Assembly: GCA_026686845.1 (NCBI GenBank)
Contig: JAIVEN010000014.1
Location: 35,424,001-35,488,000 of the forward strand
Length of the DNA stretch: 64,000 nucleotides
Origin: Adenanthera pavonina
Taxonomy: Eukaryota; Streptophyta; Magnoliopsida; Fabales; Fabaceae
Direction of reading: 5' to 3'
Of the stretch, positions 1 through 11,700 are shown one piece after another. The notes below the pieces were generated by a model. That model was not told where the DNA came from, made no database searches, and saw nothing but the letters and a program-made list of their open reading frames with translations. The translations under genes were made by a program, and so were the position numbers. Each line of letters starts with the position of its first letter. The stretch's first letter is position 1.

Positions 1-3000
1 AATATAAAAAAAAATTATAGGTTTCATTATTAACAATTATAGATTTTAGGTTTTTTTGCTGGTATAAAAAATTTTAATTATAAGTTCATTAACAATAGGA
101 AATAAAGGGTGTTCAACTAATCCGTTAGTTAAAACTGGGAAAGGGGCAAGGGAGGCTTGGAAGAAAAATAGAGGAACATGAAGTAATGGAGGCATAAATT
201 TTAATGAATTAGAGCTTAAGAACAAGGAGTCAAAAATTACAAAACTTAAAAAATAAGTTTTATACTTCTCACGTAACAATAGTCGTGAAAAGTTTTCATG
301 GCTTACCAACTGTAAGAAACACATATTGAACAAATGTCAAGACAAAGTGAACACAAAGGACATCTTCTGACAAAAAAGGTACCCATAAGAAGTTCTCATG
401 GCCCCTACCCATGAGAAAACTTATATCAAAACAAAACATTTGACAAAGTTAAAAACTCATATACTACTCACAGGCCAACCTTCCGCGAGCAATTCTCATA
501 GCCATGTTGCCATGAGAAGTTCTCACATCTACATTTCCATGAGAAAATTGATATGAAAGCAATAAAGAAAGTACCTAACGTTGAAATGATTCTCACAATC
601 AAAATGGTGTGAGAATTTTTCATGGCGTGAAATCCATGAGAATCATTGTACAGAGAGATAAGAAGATGGGGCTGACATTTTCTTTCTAGGTTTCTCATGG
701 AGTATGTCTATGAGAAGATTTGACACGCACAAAGTGTAACACCTTAAACTTAAACTCATTTCTCATGTATTAAACTCCAATTATGTCCATTATTGCATGA
801 TTAGAGACTTGATTGCATAAAAATATCAAAACATATTTTTCTTTATTTCGGATACTGTTTATTGTGCATTTTCTATTTTACCTGATGGATTTTGAAAATT
901 CATAACTAATTCTAGAAAAATCATCTCAAAGTGATTCAAGTCCCTAAAAATATTTAGAAATATTTTCTACATGGAAAATATATGAAACAGAGTATTCTCG
1001 AGACCAATTTATACAATTTATTTCTCAAACATTTACTATACATTTTTTCATTTTGAAACTTTCCAAGTTTTGGCCTTATTTTTAAAAATTCATATCTCAT
1101 TATATCCTGAGTAAAATCATACATTATTTATGTTATTTAGAAAGCCCTATATGTCTACTTTCTACCCATAGTTTCTTGTACATTTATTCTACTGGAATAG
1201 GGCGTGGCATTAATTTGAACTATCAAGGGTCAAAACTTAACTTTTATTGGAACAATCTTAGGAAAACTTACATATCTCTCATTGTATAACTCCAATCACT
1301 CCCAAATCAGTGGCATATTAAACTTAAGATATAGAAATTTTATACATGCAAACCACTTAATTTTTGGAGCTCTGTGAAATTTATAATGCCTTTAGAAATT
1401 TCCAGTACCTTCAATAACATTCCAATTTTCCAAACCTTGCCCTATTTTTGAACCCTAACTTTACAAATTCACCATAAATAGTATACTTAACCAATTGAGG
1501 TGTTTTTTAGCTCTATGAAAAGCTTATTCCATCTACTTTTATATCATGTAAATCAATAAAATTAATTGTCCTGTTTCAAATAAACAGTACCTACATTCTA
1601 TCAGGGTATCCAGATTGAACCCTTTCATTCATACTTTAGCATAATAAATTTCATAATATACTTACACCATCATTCATTGTTCCAACTTCATACGTAACAC
1701 CAAAACATATCTCAAGGAACATGCTTGCATCAATGTATATATATATATATGATTTATCCTTTACATACAAATTTATACATATTATCAAAATTAACATCAA
1801 TACTTGCAAGAACATAAATTCCACCAATTTCTTCCTCATCTTTTTTAACTCCTCTTGAACTCCTTGCATTGCCTTGGCCTAAACATGGTTAGCATTTGGG
1901 AGGGATGAGATTCATGGAATCTCAGTAGTTACCACCAATCAAGCAAACATATCATCACATATTGCAAACATATATCATCAAATCATCATTTAAACATTTA
2001 AAATCATTCATGCTCAAATATTTTATAGAAAATTGTGCAGAGTTTTCCCTTGGGTTTTGGATATTCCAGAGTCTCAAAACCCCTCAAACAACTCAGCCAA
2101 TAACATCAAATCATCACAAATCAACATTGCAAACAATGGGCAACTCATCAAAATCATTACAAACTATATGATAATACAATGCAAGATTAGGTTGGTGAAT
2201 TACTTTGTAGCTTTCCAATACTTTCCAAACTTTGTAAACTCTTCCTTTGACCTTCCAACACTTCTTAGAATCCTATAGCATCACAAAATGAGGCCATTAG
2301 CTACTAATTACTTTCTTCATGGCTTCATTTTCTCTCTCTATTATCATTCTAGGCAGAAATTTTCAGAGCAAAAATAGAGAGAAATACTCCATGAAACACT
2401 GTAATACTTAAGTAGATACAAGATAGTCACCAAAGGAACTTATCTTGAGAGTTTGGGATCAAACTTGTGATTTTTCCTTCTCCCTTTTGCTCTCTCTCTT
2501 TCACACCTTCTTCCCCCTTTTCTCACCCCTGGTTGTGTGTGTTTGGGACTAAAGAAGATGTAGTGAAAGCTTAACCAAGGTGATTAAGTGTTAATTAGTT
2601 ATAAAGTTACTTTATTTAATTAAATCTTTGACTTTAGTTGCTTTTTTGTCTAATAAAGCTTTTAACTAATTCCATTGAGGTCCTACAGCTGTTGTAGCAT
2701 GCCATTTGTCCCATTCTTGGCCAAGAGTTGCTTTAATAACTTTTATGGATTAAAATACCCTTTACCAATTGAGTTTACCCGTACCAATTAACTATTTTTA
2801 CCAAAATTGTCATTAAATTGATACAGGATTATCCAAAAATAAATTTTGGAATAAAATCATTATCTTGATCCAATATATATCTTAGCAATGCCCACTAATT
2901 TTTCCTGAATTAATATTATCTCTTGCTGCAGTCCAAACTGATTTTATAGGGTAAAATATTAATATGAAACCATAATTATCCAATAAAAATTATCTTGATC

Positions 3001-3340
3001 TTAATAAATTCCAATTAAGAACGAAATATAACTTCTTTTAAAAATTAGATGAGAAATTAATTTCTTCTAAAGCTCAACTATGTATAGCCTTTTTGTCTCG
3101 CTTCATTTCTCATTTTTTATTCATTTTATAACATCCCATAAAAATAGGGATATTACACAAAATACTCATGGAATTTCTCACTCTATTCTCATGGATTCTT
3201 CTCTCTACCCACAGTCCATGAGAATTATCTATGAGAAGTGTATCTTAAATGAATTTTCATAAGAATTTCCATGAGAAAGTCTCACCAATATTTCAACTGT
3301 GAGAATTTTTCATGAGAAAATGACTTGATTTGGTGTAGTG
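1..3340 (-). mobile_element. CACTA-like DNA transposon, right end and subterminal repeats (left end outside window)
   Basis: Read on the minus strand, the element begins at 3340 with CACTACACCAAATCAAGTC, which fits the CACTA class of terminal repeats. Inside this end (about 3160-3320) lie many short motifs of the form TCTCATGG / CCATGAGA in both orientations. A second cluster of the same motifs lies at about 380-775, as expected for the opposite subterminal region. No CACTA terminus is seen before position 380, so the left end is probably outside the window. No transposase reading frame is visible; most of the interior is a nested solo LTR. The 3-bp target duplication could not be tested because only one end is present. 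Confidence 0.6.
735..3157. mobile_element. Solo LTR of a retrotransposon nested in the CACTA element
   Basis: The segment starts TGTAACACC and ends GGGATATTACA, a TG...CA boundary pair typical of long Ty3/gypsy-type LTRs. It is flanked by CAAAG (730-734) on the left and CAAAA (3158-3162) on the right, a 5-bp target duplication with one change. There is no internal coding domain, and I saw no second LTR. It separates the two clusters of CACTA subterminal motifs, so it inserted into that element. The class is inferred from the termini only. Confidence 0.5.
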
Positions 3341-5033
3341 CAACTATATGCCTTTGTGGTTCTTTGCTTTACTTCTAAATAGGTGAGGATTAGTTGCCAA
3401 CACATGTTGCCGAAATGGCATCCATGTGGGCCCTAAAATTCTTTCCTTAGTGTGAAAGGTCACAATATTTTTAGAAATATCTAGCTTTATGTGGTATTTA
3501 AGTAGGATTTTTCTTAAAAATAATTATCATTTTAAAATTGTATAAAATATTAATTATTTTGTATTATTTTATCCTTTATCGGTAAAACTAATCTTTCCAA
3601 TGACAATTTTATTTGGATTTTAATCAAATATTAACTCTTTTAATTTGACAGCATAATTTCTTTTACTTTTTAATAAAACACGTTAATTTTATTTAACAAG
3701 AAAAAATGAAATTCATTAAAATTAAAAGTTAACCACATCTTTTCTCATGCTATTTCAAACTACATCATTATATATGGGTATAAAAAATTTAATCTATAAA
3801 AAAACCTATCAGAAAATTTTTCAGCAAACCAATAACAAATCAAAAGTTGGAAAAGAATTGATTTATTGACTAAAATGTCTGGAAATTTTTTGTTGACAAT
3901 CTAAGAATCTTAAAATAAAACACAATGAATTTCATTTCATTTTTATTTATTTATTTATTTAGCTTTATGGAAATATATATTATTCAATGTTATGAAAACT
4001 CAATCATTAAACTGGTAAAGGTGTTAGTTTAAGGATTAGTAGTCCTAATGTAGTTGAATCGTGGTAGAACTGGTCTAGATTAAATTAATATATATATATA
4101 TATATATTTAAAATTTATATTGATATTTTGAAAATAAAAATATTAAAGAGCAAAAAAATGTTTTAAGTTAATTTGCATTAATATTTGATAAATATTTTAA
4201 ATAGAAAAATATTTCATTTACAAAACACAAAAATGGTACAAATGCATTTATTACATGCTTCGTCCCCTCCTTAAAATTGGCTAGTAAAAATTATTTTGAT
4301 TTTCATCCATAAATATTATAAATTTGTAAAACATATCCTCCCTCTTTCAACCAGCGGCCCTCTCTACGCAAGTTGTAAATACTTGAATTGCAAAATTCTT
4401 CATGTCACTCTCTCTCCTGTGTGGACTAAAAGCCAAAGAAAATAAAATACTCCCTCTCAATCAGAATCGTACGTTTGATTATTAAATTGCTTTAAGAAAT
4501 GGTGGGTTCATTTGTTTAGGGTTAGCTTATGACTGGACTCTCAGGGGCAGTAAACACAAACACAGAATGACAAAAGCCGCAAAGAAGTCATCATTTTATT
4601 TTTTATTTTTTAATATTTAAGTTCAAAAATGAAAAAAATAATTTTTATAATCATACAACTATAAAATTATATTATTTTTATTTTTTTAATTTGAGTATTA
4701 TGCAGTAAAAATAATATATTTACAGTCATATAATTATATAATATAAAAAAAGATATAAAATAGAATAAAACTATATAAATATACTGTATCATCTATTATT
4801 TTTAAATTTAAAAAGTATACTATATGGCCCTTATTAAATATAAAAAAAATAAAAAAATAGACAGGACCGTGGTAGGGAAGAGTGGCAGGAGACACCCCAC
4901 CCGATCAAAAGGAAGAACGAACCTCATGACTAGACCCAATGGTACGAAAGGGTGACTTAAACTGTACCCAAGCTCAGGAAATTAAATACAACAGACATTA
5001 CATGCATCTTGCTACCTCTAATCCTTTTTATTA
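3341..5033. other. Intergenic, AT-rich, no gene seen
   Basis: No reading frame with recognisable protein content on either strand. It holds a TA dinucleotide run near 4091-4108 and AT-rich low-complexity stretches. Confidence 0.6.
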
Positions 5034-5314
5034 GTGACTTTTTGAGAGAAATATTTTTTTTTATAAAAAATTAGTTATTATTATCTCAAGTATTAAATGA
5101 TTATTCTCTTTTTTTACTCTTCTCCTTAATTAATATTTTACTTAGAATTAAAACTATAATTAAGTTACCATTAAAAGTTTACTCTATTAAATATGGACAT
5201 CTCTAGAAAAGATTTTCATAATATGACATATTAATTATATTTAATTGAGTTTAATTATTTTCCTTAATTTGGATAAATTAGTTATTCATTTATTATAAAA
5301 AAGATCGAAATCAC
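5034..5314. mobile_element. Stowaway-like MITE, degraded (family 1)
   Basis: Flanked by TA on both sides, with short inverted ends GTGA...TCAC. The interior, with a block resembling AATATGGACAT followed near the end by TTTATTATAAAAAAGATCG, matches the order of blocks in the elements at 7357-7647 and 21160-21445. The termini are more eroded than in those copies. Confidence 0.45.
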
Positions 5315-5848
5315 TAATATAATGCATATTTAGCCATGGAGAATTAGCTTGCCCAACACCCAACTCGCATCCTAAGTCCCTAAACCCATAGAGCTATTGG
5401 AAATGGCATTAACAAAAATGTAATAAAAAGAAATGATATAAAAAATAAGAGATGAGAAAATTATTTTTAGGTATAGCTTATAAATTTTTCTTTTCAATGC
5501 AATTCCATGGTTATATGTTTTTATTGATATTTTAATTTCATCCAAGGTAATTTTTTTAACTAAACTTCCTTTATTTCCAAAATCTTTTTAATAATTTTCA
5601 GCATCTATCTTTCTCAAATTATCATAGTGAGATTAATATAAATGTCTTTTCAATTCCTTTTATGAATTAAAGAAAAAAAAACATTTGTATTAATCTTGAT
5701 GGCTGTATTATCTATTAAAAGCAAAATGTTAGAATTACTAAATTATAAAACTTTGATAACTAGTTATGCCTCATACTAATAAAGTTAATAAATAGTCTAA
5801 AAATTAATGAAGTTTAATTATATTTTACTATTATATCCTTATTAATTA

Positions 5849-6130
5849 CTCCCTCCATCCCATATTATAAGGGAATGGGAGGAGTTTCACACATATGAAG
5901 AAACTTTTATTACATTCTTAAACTTTTTTAAAAAAACTAAAATTTCTAATTTTACCCATATTATTTATCTTATTAATTTCATTCCTCTCATTAAATATTA
6001 AATATAGTACAAGTTATAATACTAACAATACAATAAATAAAGGGTAAAAATGACAAATCATTACATGTTATCTTATATTATAGAATAAAAAAAATCCATT
6101 ATGTTACATTATAATATAAGATGAAGGGAG
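5849..6130. mobile_element. Stowaway-type MITE
   Basis: Begins CTCCCTCCATCCCATATTAT and ends with the near inverted complement AATATAAGATGAAGGGAG, flanked by TA on both sides. The CTCCCTCC terminus and TA target site are the hallmark of Stowaway (Tc1/mariner-type) MITEs. Length is 282 bp with no coding capacity. Confidence 0.75.
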
Positions 6131-7356
6131 TATATAGTTCTTCTTAATATTTTTTTCTTTCTTTTTTATTATTATTGAAGGGTAAATTTGTTTAGCTATA
6201 ATTAATATTGCTTTCTTAAAAATCATAAAGTGAGATTGTTTTGAAACAAGAAAAAAATCCCGTGACATTTGTTTCATAACGGAGGGAATAATTAAGAACA
6301 ACAGCCAGATATTTTGTCTAAGAAAAAAAAAAAAGAAACCAGATATTTTTTACCTTTACCGTTCTCCTTCAATTCGATTTCTTCTTTCTTTCCCAGATCT
6401 CAATCTTTGTTCTCACTCCCTCCCTATCTCTTTGTGCTTTCACATCTCTACTTTTCTGCCTCCCCTTCCCACTCATGTTATCTATTTATGAGGGAGACAA
6501 TAGTCATATTTTTATCTATTTGAAAGAATCTTAAAATCTCTTGGATAAATAAATTAATTACTTGAAAGAAATGAGTGCTGGGCTGGCAGATATATACTCT
6601 ATTTTATACCTAGCTAATAAGTTGTTTGTTCTTAGTAGCTCTCTCTCTCTATTTATCCATCTATCCATCCATTTTTAATAAAATTAATAATTGTGGTTAA
6701 TGAGTCACCTTTCAACCATGCATATATCTTTGTGATTCCACTCTCGCAAGCTAACTGACTCTATTCCAACCCCATAACTCAATCTCACCACATAGTTTTG
6801 GCCCCCCAAAAAAAAATCTCACCACAGTGATGCATCAAAATTCCTTATAAATCCTATCCGTCACCCATCTTATTGGCCTATATTATTTATTTATTTATTT
6901 ATGTATCATATAAAAACTCTAGCAAGGTGATAATAAATCAAGGACCAATGAGCCTACGACTAGCCGCGATAAAATTACCACAAAATATATATTTTTGAAT
7001 TATTATTTAAAAATAATTTTTATATATAATCTAAATAAAAATTTTTATTTAAACTTTTAAATTAATTCAAATAAACTAACTAATAATATTTTTATGCATA
7101 ACAAGTATACACTAAAAAATATATCATGAATTATTACTAACAATATCATAGTATTTTAATAAAATGCGACAAATAACATTTTAAAATTAAGGAAAAAATT
7201 TTGTCTAATATAAGACCAAAAAAATGTACGGTAATTTTTTTTTTCGCCGGAGGACAGTGAGTTTGCAAAATATCTATATACCTTCAAATATGATTTTATT
7301 CACAGGACCTTCAAATACAACTGTTTTATTGATTCAATTGCTTAGTATTATTATTA
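6131..7356. other. Intergenic, no gene seen
   Basis: AT-rich DNA with a pyrimidine-rich stretch at about 6360-6480 and ATTT/ATCC short repeats near 6655-6675 and 6885-6903. The short frames here have no recognisable protein content. Confidence 0.55.
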
Positions 7357-7647
7357 CTCCATGTCCTTATTATAAAAGAATTTGGGAAATACTTTTTTGT
7401 TCTATTTATAAGAAACTTAAGCATTATCGTCTTGTGCATTTATTCGTATTCAGCTTCTACCCTTCATATATAAGGAATAAGGTAGTAATTATTTCTCATA
7501 CAAGAAAAGTCCAGGAAGTACTAAATATGGACATTTGTGGAAAAAAATTGAATTTGTAACACATTAATCACACTTAACAAATTTTAACTATTTTTTTTAG
7601 TCTTGATGAACCAATTATTTATTTCTTATAAAAAGAATCGAGGTAAG
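7357..7647. mobile_element. Stowaway-type MITE (family 1)
   Basis: Starts CTCCATGTCCTTATTATAAA and ends TTTCTTATAAAAAGAATCGAGGTAAG, which pair as imperfect inverted repeats, with TA at both flanks. It shares internal blocks with 5034-5314 and 21160-21445. The 111-codon open frame that spans it is chance coding in a repeat. Confidence 0.65.
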
Positions 7648-7706
7648 TATTATTGTTATTGTTGTTGTTATTATGCAAAAACAACCATCAATGAGTATAA
7701 GTAAAA

Positions 7707-7783
7707 GCCACTTGAGACTAGTTCAGGTGGTAAGGGTGGGGTAGGGTTTAAGTAGAGATCAGGGGTTTAAACCGTATAAAAAA
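7707..7783 (+). mobile_element. Very short SINE copy with target-site duplication
   Basis: A 77-bp insert has a tRNA-like A-box region (GACTAGTTCAGGTGGTAAGG), a decayed B-box (GGGGTTTAAACC) and a short A-rich tail. It is flanked by a 17-bp direct repeat, 7690-7706 and 7784-7800, with one mismatch. This is the expected footprint of L1-type retroposition of a SINE head. It is much shorter than usual plant SINEs, so it is a truncated or minimal copy. Confidence 0.6.
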
Positions 7784-8070
7784 AATGAGTATAAGCAAAA
7801 ATCTCGATGGTGTGACTTTGAATGTGATAAATTGAAGTTATTTCCACAATAAATATCTCCAATAATGCCAATTATTTAGTTCCCACAATAAATATCAGTG
7901 GGATAGCATAATTAATTTCATTTAATGGCATCATAACTCTTACAGGAATGGCATGGCACCGGTTTTGAAAATCTAACGGGTGAAGGAGGTTGTGATTTTG
8001 TGCCTTTCTTATTCTCCATGATCAACTTTGGTTACTTTGGAATATTTATCAGACACACACATAATTTCTA

Positions 8071-8330
8071 CTCCCTCCGGTCCTAAATATAGGATATTTT
8101 ATCTTGATCATAAATATAAAACCATTTACAGTATACAAGATAGTATTGATTATATATTTTCAAAAATATCTCTATTTAATGTTTTCAAAAAAAAAAAAGA
8201 GATTAAATAAGTGTAGTTTTAGAAAAATATTAGATTTTTTTAGAAAAATTGAAGTAGTTAATTAACTTTAACTCTCATTCTTAATTCACATATTCTGTTA
8301 AAAATATCTTATATTAAATATCAGAGGGAG
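8071..8330. mobile_element. Stowaway-type MITE (family 2)
   Basis: Begins CTCCCTCCGGTCCTAAATAT and ends AAATATCAGAGGGAG with TA on each side. The internal sequence matches the element at 60674 and, in reverse orientation, the one ending at 17355. Non-coding, 260 bp. Confidence 0.75.
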
Positions 8331-8715
8331 TATAATTCAACTTTTATAAATTTCATGTTTTAATTCCACAATCAACACCAAATTGTGTCAATTGTGTTGC
8401 AGCTTGAAATAGGTCATATTATTTATAACTTATAAACAATACGCCTTACTTGTAAGAAATCTACTTACCTTGTTAAACAAAAGTATCATAAACTGAAATT
8501 GAAGTTCAGTTTTACTATTATAGGGACATTTATATTCAGTCCTTCACCTGTAGTTTAATAATTTACATCTGTGCTACTTCTTAAAGAAGCCATACTTTTT
8601 GCACAATAGACTATCTTTAAAATTAGTTAGTCCATCCGACTACTAAATTTAGATAAACTAAATCTGTACAGATGGCTTTTTTTTTTTTGATAATCATGTA
8701 CAAATGGCTATAAAG
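8331..8715. other. 3' flank of the repeat-protein gene
   Basis: About 385 bp downstream of the stop codon at 8716. It should contain the 3' UTR and polyadenylation site, but no single signal can be chosen from sequence alone. No other feature seen. Confidence 0.4.
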
Positions 8716-11700
8716 CTATGAAGCAAGAGTGGCCCAATAATTGTGAACGCATGAACTGGTTGGAGTGCCTATGATTCGTGACCATTCCCATTCCCATTCT
8801 GTGTCCTCCACAAGCTCTATTTCTGCCAACTGCCATTAGTGAAAATGTTAGGACAACAATTTCACTAACTAATTTCTTGCTTGGAATGAGAAGAAGCATA
8901 TATAGGCCTTTTATATAAATTTATAAAGTTTGGATATTGTTCATTATTTTTAATTTTAAATTTTTTTACTTAAAAGGAGCAAAATATAATATGGGTACTT
9001 TTTTTTTTGCTGACAATTCATTCAATATGTGGTACTAATAATTAATTTGGATTCTTGAATTGAAATTGCATTGGGCTTCAATTGGGGAAACATCTTCCGA
9101 GGTTTTTTTATTAATTTCCAAGGCTTGAACTGAAATCTTATTTAAAAAATGTTGATTCTCTTACCATTTAATCTAAATATGAAAACCTTTTCTGTTTTCA
9201 AATTTTTACTAGTTACAACTAAAAATTAGACATTTGATTTATTAAGACAACCACTGAAAATAAATCCACACTGAAATCACGTTGAGGACATAGAAGAAAA
9301 TTTACCCTATTTGTTTATTATATTATAATTTTCTTAAGATAATTGAAAATCTCTTTGAATTTAGTTACTTACCCTGCCATCTCGCAGCTCAAATATAACC
9401 GAACTGTTGGAAAATGGAATTGGCCTCGACGATGCTACCTGTAATGGATCAGACACAAAATCATTCTAGTTAATTTCTATTTAAAATGCAATTATAAATG
9501 TAATATATAAACTTTAAATGCAACAAAATATCCACTTAAATTTTGCACTCAAATGAAAATATTAAATTTTAATGAAAAAATTAAGATCTACTCCTTACAT
9601 CAACAATCTTCAAAGACTAGCAATTGATTGGAATGAAAATGCAAACATTAGAGGCTATGTGGATACTTGGAGGAAATTTCAACTGACATTGATAAATGTT
9701 TTCATTTTAATCCAATTTAAATTGATGGAGATTTTTGTCTCATTTTAAGATTCCAAGTATTTATTTTATCATTAGTCTTTAGTTCAACGGAGTAAGATAT
9801 AAATAGTTTTCCCTGTTAATTAATTAAAAGTAATTCATATAAAATTTTCGAATTATATTGAAATTACATGAGTATTTTAAGAGATACACGCCTCTCCCTA
9901 AAAACTTAAAATTGTATTACTTTTTATTTATTTTTTATTTTTTATTAAAATACTCTCTGTTAATCTAAATTCATATAAGTTGAAGTACTTTCTTTAAATC
10001 CAATAACTCAAGATAATAAATCTAATGATAAAAAATATATGTTGCACAAAATAAACCCAATACATATTAAAGTGAAGGCTTGTTCAGTTAAACACAAAAA
10101 GTTTTTTTGGGCAACGGTTAAAAAAAGTTTAAATGGGAGTAGAGTGTATATTTTAGAAATAAAGATGAAATTCATGTAGTTTTAACAAAATTCATAAGAG
10201 GGTTATGTAATTTATTCTTTGACTAACAAATATAAACTGTAAATATAATTAATACACACACACACAGACATACATACATACATATATTCTTTACCTTGGG
10301 GTCACATTCAAAGTTGCAGCCACCACAATTGTCTTGATCCTTGTTGAAGCGAGAGATAGACTCTTCATGGCTGCAAACTTGTTGCTTTTGTTCTTGAAGC
10401 ATTTTATTTTCCATCAATGGAAAACCACAATCTTTCCACTTCCATGTGTTTGCTTTATCCATGAACCTAAGGTACACTTTCCCGTCTGAACCAATCAAAA
10501 ACAATTGACTACCAGCAAAGCAAGGACCCGGCGAACCAATCAGAGTCACACCTTTATAGGGTGTTCCATGCTCCACCCAATTCCAGCCATTCCATGAATT
10601 CCAGTGGTATTCAACAAGCCCACCTTCTCTTGAAAGCATGAAGAGAGAACCATACAGTGTTGTTAATGAAGGTCTTATGGCTGTTCCAAGAAAGTGTGAG
10701 AGAATCAAGTGTTGAGATTGGTAATGTTCATGCCATATATCAGTTACTTTGTTGTACTGATACAGGCGGCCGTTTCTGCCGGTGACAAATACAATGTTTT
10801 CCCTCAACAATCCTTGGTCTACTATGCTAGCAACTTTGGTGTTTGCAGGCTTTCTACAATCTTTCCATCTAAACTTCCTCATGGAAACCTGTCAACAATT
10901 TGCTAAACACAATCACTTGCCACATCTACCTTTTCTTTACTAAGTTGATGTTTGAACATTCTAGGAAAATAGATTCACTGAAATCTGTAAGTTTTTAGTC
11001 CAATCATGTCAGGAAAATCTTCTTACCCGTTTTGATCTTTTGCCCGTCATTATGCCAACGACTGGGAAGGGGCTTAATCCAGTGACTTAGAGAGGAGCTG
11101 GATCTAATAGTTGTGTAGTACACTATATATGTTAATAAAAATGGCGTCGTTGGATCAATCCCCTCTCCCGGCCATTGGATCAAGCCAACTGATGAGATTT
11201 CGGATAGAGGAGGACAACACAGTTTCTGATAGGCGAGGATCTAAACCTAATTTTTATTGGTGAATGCTTACTTACCATGAACTGCAGTAATGTTCCTTTC
11301 TTGGAGACAAAGAAGAGTGCATCTTCAGTTGTGACCTTGCTAGCTTTGCCTGGGATTCCATCCCATGGTTGACCTGCAACAATACTTGTTCCTTTCCTTA
11401 TAGCACTGCAATTCTTCCATGATAACTCATAGCCATTCCTTTCTCTAAGAAGCAAACTCCCATGTGCATCAACCATGAATAAACTTCCATTATAGTTCCC
11501 TAATATACCTTTCATATCCGTAGAGCTCTCATGCCTTAACCATATCCATACGTTCTCTATACAAATGTACTCAAATATCAAACCACCATCTGTTATTAGG
11601 AAAATTGATTTACCTTCATACATCAATCTCAGCCGGAAGTTCCTACTAATCCACTCATCATATGGAAAATTGTTCTCTTCTGAAGATTTTATCAGTCCTC

